Shown in pieces: positions 10,901-21,660 of a DNA stretch of 64,000 nucleotides. Both the position numbers and the translations under genes were made by a program. The notes beneath the pieces were generated by a model. The model did not search any database. It was not told the DNA's origin and saw only the letters and a list, made by a program, of their open reading frames with translations. This stretch comes from Hyalella azteca (taxonomy: Eukaryota > Arthropoda > Malacostraca > Amphipoda > Hyalellidae): positions 27,031 to 91,030 of the forward strand of contig NW_025932661.1 in assembly GCF_000764305.2 (NCBI RefSeq), in the 5' to 3' direction. How positions within the stretch are numbered: the stretch's first letter is position 1; every line of letters starts with the position of its first letter.

Positions 10901-13900
10901 GTCATGGCAAAAAGGATCACCAACATTCTAATATATATTCCTCAAAGTTACTTTGTCCCTTTGTGTGTTTGAAGCCTGTTGATGCAAATATGCAGAGGCT
11001 GTTGGGGCGCTTATCTAGGATAGGTAATTGGGCATTATGATGTGAATCAAGCCTGATAATTCAACCACTTACGCTTGGTTCACATCACACTGCCGGGCAT
11101 ATGCCAGTCACGGTCCGTTCCCTGAAAGGTGTATTCTCATGTTCAGTCCAGTCATAAGTCGTGCTCACTTCAGCTCTTTTTGTATCACTTGGAAAGCCAG
11201 TCACTGCAGCATTAACAACTGGTGACAAATCTGGTTTGTTGAGATGGTGTCCATTATGGTATTTTTGATTGGGTGTATTTGATAAAATCTGGTATGTTAA
11301 GCTGGTAATCTGGTATAGTTGGCAAAAAAAAAAAATAAGTTGGCAACGCTGCAGTCACGTCCCAGTCAAAATAACTTTTGCCTTAATTGTGGCTGGACGG
11401 CGACTGGCATGGCAGGTGCCTTGCCCGGCTGGTGAATGCTTATATAGAAATACATTAAAAGATATTAGACTGGGCCGTGACTGGCACGCGACCAGCAGGA
11501 TGGTTTGAACCAAGCCTAAAGTGTTTCAAGACAAGAAAGGTGCAGGGTGAGTTATGAAATGTAAATGCAATTTTTAATTTAGTACGTTGCATTTTTTCCG
11601 GTAAAAAAGTGAACATTTACTTCAAATTTTATAATGGGACTTGTATGCAAGTTTTGTGTTTGTTAGAACTGGGCATTTTTTAAATCACGTTGGTTAGTTA
11701 CAAAATTATAAAAAGATATGGAATTCAAGATTGTGGTACTCAGGCTCGTAGCTGGGAATAGCTCTGCAGCTGAAGAGCCAAGTGTGCTTTGCAGGGGGGA
11801 CAGATTTACTCAATAGTCCTAGGCTCGACCTTGATTTCTACCATTCTCAGTTATTTTGATGACTTCCTCACATGGGGCATTGAAGGGAGATTTTCAGGTA
11901 TCTTATATCAAAGAACGGTTAATTGTGTATTGAGATTCATGCGAGACTTACCAGGTATGATGCATTGGAGTGAGATTTAGCTCATGTGGAACATTTAAAT
12001 CTGATACATAAAATATGGGGTATGAAACGGACAGAATTACTGGGTTAAGAGCAGCGTATAACCACTTGTTTTTCATGTTAAAGTATGCCTGAGATTTATA
12101 TGTGATCCATACATTCTAACTGTATAGATTGAAATACGTAACAAATTTAAGTCCTGCTTGCACTGCTTCTGATAAATGATCCAAGCCAATCTCCTTTCAG
12201 GAAAGTTCTCCAGAGCGTCGTAACATTTGGTTATGGAGAATTCTAAATAAATATTTTATGGAAGGGGAAAACGTAAAGGCGCTCGAGGACGAAGTGCGTT
12301 TAGCAACGCGGCATATGAGCGATATGACGACGTCGCAAGAGGAGCTCGAGGAGCTCACGCAGCGCATCAAGACCACCCTGCGTCCGATCATCAAGAGTCA
12401 ATTAAACTCCCAAGACTCGTCGTGCTCGAGCGAAATGCTCGCCAAAATGATCAATTCCGAGCTGCAATTTATCAAAGAGGATTTAGACGTGGATACCAGT
12501 AGAGGAAACAGCTTTTTTAACGCTATTGGGGGCACGGGAAATTTTTGGAGTCGACGTTTCTCTGAAACTGACAGGTAATTACATGTAGAGCGAGGTTAGC
12601 TTGGCTGTAAATAACTTCAAATACATTGTGACCTAATAAAAAACATTTGTTTTATAACTTGAAATTATTTTAGGGGAGAAAAATGTGTGAAACATAATAT
12701 GAAGATTAGTCGGGATTGGATGACTTCGTAGTTAGGCTGCGTGATAAAATTTAATTTTCTTCGAAATTTACTTTTAACACGAACTGTATTATAGTCTTAA
12801 GTAATCTTGATTTTAATTTCTAGTTAGCTGAGATTTGATCTTCAGTTTGTCGAGTTTTAATGTTTAGTTAAAAATGTCATCATAGGGTTCGAATCTCCAT
12901 CACTCTTAGATTTAATCTTTTGTTCCCTATGGTGTCATTTCTCCTGTATCTTTGAAAGCAGCACAGTTCACTGTCTTTTAATTTCTCGTTCAAATATCAG
13001 ATCAGAGGTTCGTAACTGACCTGATCCGTGCTGTGCAGAGTACGTGTGCTGGACGTGGGCAGCTGCTACAACCCCCTAGGCCGGCATCCAAAGCTATTGG
13101 TGACACCCATCGACCTCATGCCCGCCACCAAAGTCAGTTGAGTCCCTAATAATCTCAAGTGCTAGGCTGCTAGCGGTCGCCATAGGTGTTACTCCCTAAT
13201 AATCTCGGGTGCTAGCGGTCGCCATACGTATTGCTCCCTAATAATCTCGGGTGCTAGCGCTCGCCATACGTGTTACTCCCTAATAATCTCTGGTGTTAGC
13301 GCTCGCCATACCTATAACTCCCTAATAATAAGAGACTGTATAATAATAAGAGACTGTATAATAATAAGAGACTGTATAATAATAAGAGACTGTATTAGGC
13401 GAAGAAAATTTTGGCCGAAACCATTCTGATTCAGGGTGAGACTGAATCCAAATTTTGAACTCTGCATACAATACCATTGTAGAATATAAGTATCTAACAC
13501 CTGCATCTCGCATAGAGAACTCATTGGTCAAATAGGTAATTATTTAAACCTCTCTGCTGAGTTTGTCAAATTTCTTACTGCTCATTAGTGTATTTTCTGG
13601 ATAGTAATTTATAAGTGCATGATTGTCATCATTATAACCTAAAAAGTCATTAGTACTGTCATTGTTTTTTGTCGATGTATCATAAAATTCCTAAATCCAA
13701 AACACTTATTTTTAGGACGTCTACAAGTGCGACTTCTTGCAATTGGAAGTTGCTGATCCCAGCGACTGTGACATTCCTCCTGAACTAGCCTCGTCTGAGG
13801 ACCCTAGTTCCGACTGCGACAGCACGCCGACGATCGAGCGTCTGCCCTGCGAGAGTTTCGACGCTGTAGTGTTCTCTCTGATGCTTGATTACATCCCTTG

Positions 13901-14270
13901 TCCCGAAGCGCGGCTCGAGTGCTGTCGGAAGGCCAGTGAACTTCTAAAACCTGGCGGTTTATTGCTGATTGTGACGCCATCTTGCTCTGCCGGCATGCTA
14001 AACCCTCTTCTTTTCAAATATTTCCACTGGCATCTCGCCAAACTGGGATTGAAGAAACATGTTAGCAAAAAAACCTCCGGCTTTAGGACATTTTCTTACC
14101 GAAAAGCATTTTATCCATTTGTTGCAGAAGCAGGTGCAGACAAAATACAAGAAGATGCTGCTGAGTATCGAGACATATTAAAAAGATTGAACTACACCAA
14201 CAATATTGATAAAGTAGATTTGACTAAAGGTTTGTATTTCTACCGAGATATTGAGCCTCATTGGGAGTAA
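7816..14270 (+). CDS. SAMTOR: SAMTOR / BMT2 homologue, SAM sensor of mTORC1 (whole gene)
   Basis: Six exons (7816-7943, 8326-8411, 10069-10175, 12201-12574, 13039-13132, 13716-14270) join with matching phases at every GT-AG junction to give 447 codons; human SAMTOR has about 405. The family's N-terminal helical region is seen in exons 1-3 (HRKLK, then AFDEIW...HW). The methyltransferase fold follows: motif I LDVGSCYNP near residue 236, the acidic strand PIDLMPA, VYKCDF, then VVFSLMLDYIP near 314 and the GGLLLIVTP strand. The Gly of motif I and the Asp of PIDLMPA match residues which, as I recall, human SAMTOR needs for SAM binding. Known role: SAM-free SAMTOR binds GATOR1-KICSTOR at the lysosome and restrains mTORC1; yeast Bmt2 is a 25S rRNA methyltransferase. 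The start is the first ATG after an in-frame stop at 7789. The acidic insert after exon 6 start and a short C-terminus differ from the human protein. Confidence 0.93.
8326..8411 (+). CDS. SAMTOR: SAMTOR exon 2
   Basis: Acceptor TTTGTGCAG ends at 8325; donor CAAG|GTAACT begins at 8412. It encodes LRDLAFVLRDTHRKLKMEW, which corresponds to the conserved VHRRLRKKY helix near the N-terminus of animal SAMTOR. It enters with two bases carried from exon 1 and leaves with one base. Confidence 0.85.
10069..10175 (+). CDS. SAMTOR: SAMTOR exon 3
   Basis: Acceptor GTGCTCAG ends at 10068; donor AAA|GTGAGA begins at 10176. It encodes KAFDEIWSRH...LLTDYAAAM...HW, matching the FDKIWREH...LCEYAVAM...HW block of vertebrate SAMTOR. 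A minisatellite begins directly after the donor. Confidence 0.92.
10176..10640 (+). repeat. Minisatellite in SAMTOR intron 3, starts at the donor
   Basis: Imperfect units built on GAGAGATTTGTCAGGT (about 26-30 bp) alternate in a longer period of about 84 bp with GAAGAGAAATTCATCAG units; they decay toward 10700. The first intronic bases (GTGAGATTTATCAGGTAT) already look like a unit. Most units contain CAG|GTAT or CAG|GTGT, which resemble 5' splice sites. Confidence 0.85.
12201..12574 (+). CDS. SAMTOR: SAMTOR exon 4
   Basis: Acceptor CTCCTTTCAG ends at 12200; donor ACAG|GTAATT begins at 12575. It encodes the helical linker before the Rossmann core: a charged region (EEVRLATRHM-like, then ELEELTQRIK) and NSFFNAIGGTGNFWSRRFSE. 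The vertebrate equivalent leads from ALLATKT to the FITELLQASGK helix. It is coded in frame from the first base and leaves with two bases. Confidence 0.88.
13039..13132 (+). CDS. SAMTOR: SAMTOR exon 5 (SAM-binding motif I)
   Basis: Acceptor TGCTGTGCAG ends at 13038; donor AAA|GTCAGT begins at 13133. It encodes RVRVLDVGSCYNPLG followed by PIDLMPATK. This is the glycine-rich SAM loop and the acidic end of strand 2, the most diagnostic part of the gene. Confidence 0.93.
13141..13396 (+). repeat. Two adjoining minisatellites in SAMTOR intron 5
   Basis: Four units of about 42-50 bp beginning CTCCCTAATAATCT and carrying GCTAGCGSTCGCCATA run to about 13317. They change at a shared CCTAATAAT into four copies of a 15-bp unit ATAATAAGAGACTGT. 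The array begins about 8 bp from the splice donor. Confidence 0.85.
13716..14270 (+). CDS. SAMTOR: SAMTOR exon 6 (terminal)
   Basis: Acceptor TTATTTTTAG ends at 13715; TAA at 14268-14270. It starts DVYKCDFLQLE, carries an acidic low-complexity insert, then the conserved FDAVVFSLMLDYIPCPEARL strand-helix and the LKPGGLLLIVTP motif, and ends with a helical tail. The vertebrate acidic C-terminal extension is absent. Confidence 0.95.
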   Translation, partial: DVYKCDFLQLEVADPSDCDIPPELASSEDPSSDCDSTPTIERLPCESFDAVVFSLMLDYIPCPEARLECCRKASELLKPGGLLLIVTPSCSAGMLNPLLFKYFHWHLAKLGLKKHVSKKTSGFRTFSYRKAFYPFVAEAGADKIQEDAAEYRDILKRLNYTNNIDKVDLTKGLYFYRDIEPHWE

Positions 14271-15240
14271 TGAAATGTCCGTACCATCGAAATTTAAACC
14301 ATCTATATTTATCCAAATTCTCAACATAACCGGAGTTTGTCAGACACTTGAAAATTGATGTTCACTTAACATCTTTGCACTTCCTGGAATAACAAGCAAC
14401 GTATAATGCAAAGATTCGTAGATCTGTTAATTATTTTCTTTATTTAACTATGCAGTTTAGTGCCACGTCTGAAATTAATTGCAATATCGATAACTTTAAT
14501 TCTAGGACTTGTTTTGGAGAAATAACTCATCGCGATGTCTTACCACGTCACATCTCTCATGAGTCTTGACTTTTGACTATATTGGCTTATTAGCGATACA
14601 AAATCGTTTGTCTTCTAGTTTAAAACTGGAACTAAGTCTTTTTGATGCTTTTACATTGAATAGACCATCTCTGTTGTCGTTTTATGTGAATTAAATAGCA
14701 CGAGCCCTGGTTTATACAAGTGTCAAACGATCTATTTCTAATTAAATATGCCACATTAATTTTACTTTAATTTTCCGGGTCATTTGAATTAACTTAATTC
14801 CTATTAGACTGATTCATGTTTCCGAAGCCATGGTTAAATTTCAAATTCATTTTGGAAAAGATATAGATATTATAGAAGCAATTGTGAGACTGCAATAGGT
14901 AATATGAAAGTTGAATATGATAGCGCCATCCACATTGACCTTGAATTGTAGCAGCGCTGCAAATAATGTGATCGTTCTTCCCCGTGTTGATTATGAGTGA
15001 CGTATCTATCGTAAAGCTTTGCGGTTAAAAGGCAAACTAATAATATAATTCCATTTCACACATCAGTATAATAAAAATACTGGAATAAAATTATAACATA
15101 CAGTGGTGTACAAACAATGTAATATGGTTTCAACATCTTACTTCTCGGTCTAAGTGTGTAAGAAGAGCTTGCGCATCATTTTCATCAATATATCGTTCCC
15201 GTTTACTGACCCAAGTCTTTTTTTACAAGTTGTCAGTTTC
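14271..15240 (+). other. SAMTOR 3' UTR and downstream spacer
   Basis: No coding potential. AATAAA polyadenylation signals occur at 15070-15075 and 15084-15089, giving a 3' UTR of about 0.8 kb if used. A later AATAAA at 15715-15720 is followed by a GT-rich stretch and is an alternative; using it would place the 15.2-kb minisatellite inside the 3' UTR. Confidence 0.45.
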
Positions 15241-15425
15241 TGCAATTACTCCCCACAGTACTTTCCCCATACCGCCAGCAATTACTCTCCACAATACTTT
15301 CCCCACACCACATGCAATTACGCTCCACAATACTTTCCCCATACCGCCTGCAATTACGCTCCACAATACTTTCCTCACCACATGCAATTACTTTCCACAA
15401 TACTTTCCCCATACCATCTTCAATT
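15241..15425 (+). repeat. 35-bp minisatellite, locus 1
   Basis: Five units of TGCAATTACTCTCCACAATA followed by CTTTCCCCAYACC. The same unit recurs 4.3 kb away at 19571-19745. Open frames across it arise from the repeat. Confidence 0.9.
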
Positions 15426-17120
15426 CCCCACTATGAACACTGGGCGTTAATGACCGTTCTTTATTATAGTTCTTCATCTTCTCCGTCATCCTTTCCCGTG
15501 AATTGTAAATTGAGCGCAGAATGTGCTCAAGCTATCTAGTATATTCTGAGTAGAGCAGTCTAGAATATTCACATAATATACACCATACTTGGTCCATGAT
15601 TAATGATTCAGAGCTAGATGATATAAATTATATTTGCATGTTTCTGCGCACTTTTAATTTTTTTGGAAATTAATTGAGTTAACTTGATCAATTAAATTTA
15701 TCTTGCATTTGTCAAATAAAGTGGTGCTGCTAACTCATTCTGCTAAGACTATCATCAGTTGATGTGAAGAAGTAACGTGAGGCAACACAAAAACCTGTAT
15801 AAAAAAAGATTATATGATATATAACGTAACAGTGAACACTGAACAAGATGCTGCATCGCTGTTACAAAAAAAAGGTTAACGCATGTTGATATATGTATGA
15901 CGTGTATTAATATATTGTAAATTTGAAAAAAAAACTTTCTTGTCTCAATTTTTATTTCATTCTACCACGTACAAAAAATTAGCTTGCATTAATCCCTAGA
16001 TACGCAACATTTATTTGCAAACAATTCAAATTGCGAAATTGGTGATTTCGCCGAAGAAAAAAAATCGGACGGCCGGTGTGAATAAACTTTCTCTGTAATC
16101 ACCATTCGCTGAAATTAAAAAAAAAAAAACAATTATATCGAAATTTTTCAATCTGTGGTAATATTATGATCGAAAGTGTCTTGGAACCGACAATCATTTG
16201 TCTGGGAGCTCTATTGTAATGAGGGAATAGTCACGTGGGTGGAGTAACTTCACTCAGTAAGCCACCGTCAGCGGTCAGCATACGCCTTCGCGGGATTCGT
16301 AGGCTTAGAAGTGAAAATGAGTCGCTCTCAGTTCCGATCATCCGAAGCGTCGATTAGCCTATATGGCTTCATCTATCTGATTTAAAGTGGTTGCACTATT
16401 TCTACTCCGATAAATAGCGATTCTCGATTTTATTATGTTATCCTTATAGAGATATAGAAAAAAATTGATCACTATTATCGAAGCTAAGTGTCAATTTGAA
16501 TTTGTGATGATGACTTTCAAACCAATTTTGCTCAATGCAACATCAATTTGCAAGGAATAAACCTAAAATTTTATGTTCATGATAGGTATATAAACTGTAA
16601 TTGTTTCATTGTAAATGTGCCAGTGGGTTGTGTATTCATTCAATGCCTATTCATTTTATATGATCAATTGAATTGGATCAATGAAAAGGCACTACGGTAT
16701 GGTCAATGGTGACTCCTAGGCAATTTCCTATCAATCAACAATTTTCCTATCAAACCACTGAAATGAATAATTTTAAAGTTCAAACTTCAAACATTACCTT
16801 GTTAGTAAAAGTCTAACAGTGTGTGCCGGGTGGCGGGTGCCAGTTTAGTCAAATAGCTGCTAAATGCTAATAAGCTTTGGCTCTGTGTTTATTTTTATAG
16901 AATGTAGCCTGTAGGTACTCTACAAATTTGTATGTATACTATATAAATGTGTTATTAGCCTGTATGGTTAATTATTGGAACTTGGTCAAATTTCAGTGAC
17001 ATATTTTTTTTTTTTGGGGGAGATAGGCTACGGTATGGGATTTAGTAAATTTGAAAGCTTGTTGTTGGTTGTTGCTGTTGCTTGTTGCTGTTGCTTGTTT
17101 ACAATATTCAACAATTATTA
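15426..17120. other. Intergenic, no gene seen
   Basis: AT-rich DNA with several A8-A12 runs (for example near 16119). An open frame at 16975-17163 is interrupted by a transposon end and is not supported. A (TTGCTG)n-like tract lies near 17060-17098. Confidence 0.5.
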
Positions 17121-18314
17121 TACCGTAAAATGGGTTAACTTTGACCACTTTTTTTCAAAATGATGCAATTTTTTTACTAGATAAGTTAAACCTTAATTGA
17201 AACATGCAAAATACAGCCTACAGGTCTATACTCTAGCTTTACTCACCATAAATTGCTGGCTCCTGACTCTCATACTTTTGATGTAATTTCAAAAAAAGTG
17301 ATGGTCTTTGTTACCCCAGCTCTTGGGGTTTCTTTGACTGGGTGGTAAAATCAATTTAATTTTTTGGTAAAATAACTCCAAACATAGTGGCAAACCAGAG
17401 CTTTTTTAGAATCGGTTCATTTTTAATTTCCTCATTTACTCAAGATTTAAACCAATTTCTTAAGTATGATAATACTGGTATCCAGGATACTTTACTGGTC
17501 TACTTATAGGACTCAAAAATGAACTTGAGGGAGAGTCTAAAAAACTCTCTGCTTTGCTACTATGACTCCAAATAACTCCAGGTTTTGGTGCATTGTACCT
17601 AGTAGAACTCTTCTAGTTACATATGCAAATGACAAATTTGTGGGAAGTGTCATAGTTTGCAAATTGGGGGTGCCGCCCTACAATGGGCAAAATGTGACCA
17701 CCTAATGGCAGCCGTGACGGGGTAACATTGATCGGCTTGGAAATTAAGTTAAAATTACCATATATAAGACTCTGTAGAGTCTGAAATATGAAGAAAAAAC
17801 ATTAATAGGTGTATCAAACATAAAATATGTTATATAGTTACCTATGGTAATTTTAACTTAATTTCCAAGCCGGTCAATGTTACCCCGTCACGGCTGCCAT
17901 TAGGTGGTCAAAGTTCCCCCATTGGGGGGTGGTGCCCCCCATTTGCAAATGAAGACATTTTCCTTAAATTTGTCATTTGCATATGTAACTAGAAGAGTTC
18001 TACCACAAAATTCCACAATGCATCAAAACCTGGAGTTATTTTACCAGAAAATAAAAAAATTGGAGGGGGTACTCTGACAGGCTTTAAATAATAGCTTTTT
18101 TTTTCGTGGGTCACATTATTAATTTTTTTACCTATTAGATATGCAAACTTTTTAAATCTTTCTATTGTGTTGTGTAGCCTCAGTATTAGGCATTTGATGG
18201 CCATTGACAAAATTTTTCTATGTTAGATAGTTTTTGAGTTTTTGGGGTTTTGTTAAAAAAAACGAAAAGTGGTCAAAGTTACCCTGCCGGTCAAAGTAAC
18301 CCCATTTTATGGTA
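17121..18314. mobile_element. Palindromic 1.19-kb TIR element, family B
   Basis: The ends read TACCGTAAAATGGGTTAAC and, inverted, TACCATAAAATGGGGTTAC, with terminal TA. Long imperfect arms meet near 17790. At least eight copies of a GGTCAAAGTTACCCC-type motif occur in both orientations inside it. No transposase is seen. The left arm is interrupted by a 182-bp MITE that the right arm lacks. Confidence 0.85.
17383..17564 (+). mobile_element. hAT-like MITE nested in family B
   Basis: The 182-bp insert has inverted ends CATAGTGGCAAACCAGAG and CATAGTAGCAAAGCAGAG, flanked by a perfect 8-bp repeat ACTCCAAA (17375-17382, 17565-17572), as in hAT elements. The empty right arm shows a single ATAACTCCA, so a 9-10-bp duplication is an alternative reading. 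Confidence 0.75.
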
Positions 18315-19570
18315 TGCAAGATAATTCATCTTGTAAGAATTTTGATACTCCATAAACTGAAAAAAGAGGATAATAGGCTACCCAGTTGTGGCTCCAAAAT
18401 TAGATAATCTGTTCATTTGCAACTTGACTGACAAACATTAAACATGCATTCCTACATGATTGAAGAACTATCTATTAGATTTAGAAAGTTACATGTTAGT
18501 TTGTTACTTTTGAAAGTTTTAAATTTTTCATTATCATTTTACCTTTTTGAGCCAGAAGGAGAGTTTTCATGCCATTTTCTGGAGCCATGAGAATTACAAG
18601 ATTCCTGCTAGATGTCTTTACTTATATACCAGGACAAGTACAATGTACAAGTACCACATCTCAATAGTCAATAGTGCATGATCAACTTATCATGCAACAA
18701 GTCTCAAATTTATTGGAAATGTCAGTCTGGAGATGCAAGATTTCAGTAGTAGGTAGGAAATTTCCAATTTTTATCTGTGATTACAGTTCTGAACTTCTGA
18801 GTATTTTACATAAATAGGATTTTGATTAAAATTTTTAATTTTATTCTCCAATTAGAAATGAATTAAGATTACAAATCCCTCATTTGCCTCAATGCCAAGT
18901 TGCTGATGGCTGAGAACCAGAATTTTGACCGTGTGTTGTAGTCTTTGTGTAATCAATTCCAGTTTTCTGTCTCAGTTTTGGCCATAATGGCAAGGTTCCA
19001 GGTGTTTGAGAATTGAGAATGACGATTGGAAATTGGAGCTGTGAGAATGAGTTGTGAGTTCAAAATCCCAGTAAAGTATAAACTGTACCTGTATTACTGT
19101 AAGAATCCTCTACTTGTAAAATAAGCTACTAGCCAAATTTGGCTAATTCAAAACTGACATTGCATTATGTATTCTACAGCACCACATTACTTATATAGGT
19201 AGGTATAAAAAAAGAAAACTTTTGGTTATGAGCAATTTTGCTATTTTTTGTTCACAATGGAAAATAAGTCTATTTCGAGTCTTGGCATCATTCTTTCTAA
19301 GGCGTCATTTTCACTTTGTGATAAACACTCGTAAATCTACCAATTCTTAAACCTAGATGAATTGAATCAATCAACTCTATTGGATCCTGAAATTTCTTAT
19401 TGTTCATAATGCAATAGTGATTACTAGGAAAAAATTGTATTTTCCCCAATGTGTTTCACAGCTCTAATCTATTACTAACAGTAACTGTGATAGCTGGATG
19501 TTATAGATGCCTTAGCTGCTACGTACCTGTCACAAGCCCAGACTTGCTGCTTTCCACTCCCATAGCTTGT
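18315..19570. other. Intergenic; dispersed repeat fragments
   Basis: No gene seen. Bases 18570-18790 resemble 6470-6650. Nothing else is supported. Confidence 0.45.
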
Positions 19571-19745
19571 TTCCCCACACCACATGCAATTACTTTCCAC
19601 AATACTTCCCCCACACCACCTGCAATTACTCTCCACAATACTTTCCCCACACCACTGCAATTACTCTCCACAATACTTTCCCCACACCACTGCAATTACT
19701 CTCCACAATACTTTCCCCATACCACTGCAATTACTCTCCACTATT
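19571..19745 (+). repeat. 35-bp minisatellite, locus 2
   Basis: Four complete units plus partial ends of the unit seen at 15241-15425, in the same orientation and more homogeneous there. No gene lies between the loci. Confidence 0.9.
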
Positions 19746-21059
19746 TTTATCACACTCTCATCCCAAATGAAACATTTAATCCCACTCTATGTATATTGTA
19801 AATTGTCTTTGCTTGTACCCCCTTTGCTTCTGCCCTATTGTGAAACAAGACTGCATCAGCAATGACTTGGAGAAGCCTAATTTTTTTCACAAGGAGCACA
19901 CATTTTGTACCCACCATTTCTGATGAAATACATGAAATTTTATTAGTGGCACTATATATCATGGTATTTGTGTTAAATTAGATCCAATGATACTGAATGC
20001 AGGAATGAACTGAATAATTTATGTATAATTTTTTCAGGTACACTAAGCTTACAGTGTTTTTCTTGCTTGGTTGTCTTTCTTTTGAGACTAACTGCACAAA
20101 ATTATTTAAAATTTCGAATTGAACTTGGATTAAATTGAAATATCCATCTGAGCAAAGCCATGGTGCCTGTGTTGCTGCAGACGCTTGTGGGAGTGTGTAG
20201 CTAGGCTACCTGCTTCAGGTGAGTAGCTTATACTTTGCAAAGCAACTAAACTTTATGTTTGATTTAAAAAATACAATTACCATTCCTAGATGTATTTTTA
20301 GCGCATTTTCTCATTTATGGAAAAAATGCACTATTGTGCTTGCCATGTCTGTCTGTCGTCCGTCCGTGACTTCACGTTTTCGCCAACAAGAAAATGCGCT
20401 CTCTGTCACTCACTGCAGTGAGTACTGAGTTATATTTTTTTCATTTGTCAGGGACTCCATTATTCCACAAAAATTGCTTGATATATATATTTCATGTGTA
20501 CATAAATACATTGTGTGAAAATCATGTGCAATTGTTGGCTTAGGCTTGATTTCTCAATAAGATTGACATTAGAGTATCCAATACTTTGCCTTGCTTCATC
20601 TCAACATTCAAGTTCTCTCTACACTGGTAAATGAATGTTTGCTGGAATACAATGCAACAGTTATTTACTGTCATTGGAAGACAAAACTGAATTCAATCAT
20701 TGAACTGTGTTATCATCAACTTAGTTTGTTCTATCACATGATATGCTATTATTTATAAAATGTGTTTATGGTCACAACATGCACAAGTTAGCAAGCTAAA
20801 CTTATTGGTTTTATTCATGTTTTTTGTGTATTACTGAATTGAATTTCTGGGCCCACAGCCTATATTATTTGTTTATTATTACAAATAAGTGCAGCTTGAT
20901 GCTTGAGCAAAATTTATGCATTGGCTTACTTCTATGATCCAGAATGATTGACTAGAAGACTACCTAGGTCATTTTCTTATTCGCAGTGAACCAGCAAGTT
21001 ATGAATTGGTGCATGTGAACTATTGCTATGGGTTAAAAAAATGGAAATTATGCTGACCA
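19746..21059. other. Intergenic, no gene seen
   Basis: AT-rich DNA. An 11-bp inverted pair AGCGCATTTTC / GAAAATGCGCT brackets a CTGTCTGTCNTCCGTCCGT tract near 20299-20400. No coding evidence. Confidence 0.45.
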
Positions 21060-21660
21060 GGGAGCAGTGCAGTGAGGCAGGGTTGTGGAGGAACCCTGCC
21101 TGCCTCAGTGTAGTGAGGCAGGGTTGTGGAGGAACCCTGCCTGCCTCAGTGTAGTGAGGCAGGGTTGTGGAGGAACCCTGCCTGCCTCAGTGTAGTGAGG
21201 CAGGGTTGTGGAGGAACCCTGCCTGCCTCGGTTCAGTGAGGCAGGGTTGTGGGAGACAGTGCAGTGAGGCATGGTTGTGTTAGACAGTGCAGTGAGGCAG
21301 GGTTGTGGTAGACAGTGCAGTGAGACAGGGTTGTGGTAGACAGTGCAGTGAGGCAGGGTTGTGGGAGCAGTGTAGTGAGGCAGGGTTGTGGAGGAACCCT
21401 GCCTGCCTCGGTGCAGTGAGGCAGGGTTGTGGGAGCAGTGCGGTGAGGCAGGGTTGTGGGAGACAGTGCAGTGAGGCAGGGTTGTGGGAGGCAGTGCAGT
21501 GAGGCACGGTTGTGTGAGACAGTGCAGTGAGGCAGGGTTGTGTAAGACAGTGCAGTGAGGCAGGGTTGTGAGAGACAGTGCAGTGAGGCAGGGTTGTGAG
21601 AGACAGTGCAGTGAGGCAGGGTTGTGGGAGGCAGTGCAGTGAGGCAGTGCAGTGAGGCAG
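21060..21660 (+). repeat. Hairpin-bearing minisatellite (30- and 50-bp units)
   Basis: Units centre on GCAGTGAGGCAGGGTTGTGG. Five long units add AACCCTGCCTGCCTC, making a perfect 10-bp stem AGGCAGGGTT / AACCCTGCCT with a 7-nt loop. Long minus-strand frames (21105-21920) merely read through the array. Confidence 0.9.

Noticed and set aside
12893..12915. GGTTCGAATCTCC, a tRNA B-box-like sequence
   Set aside because: The preceding 60 bases do not form D, anticodon or acceptor stems.
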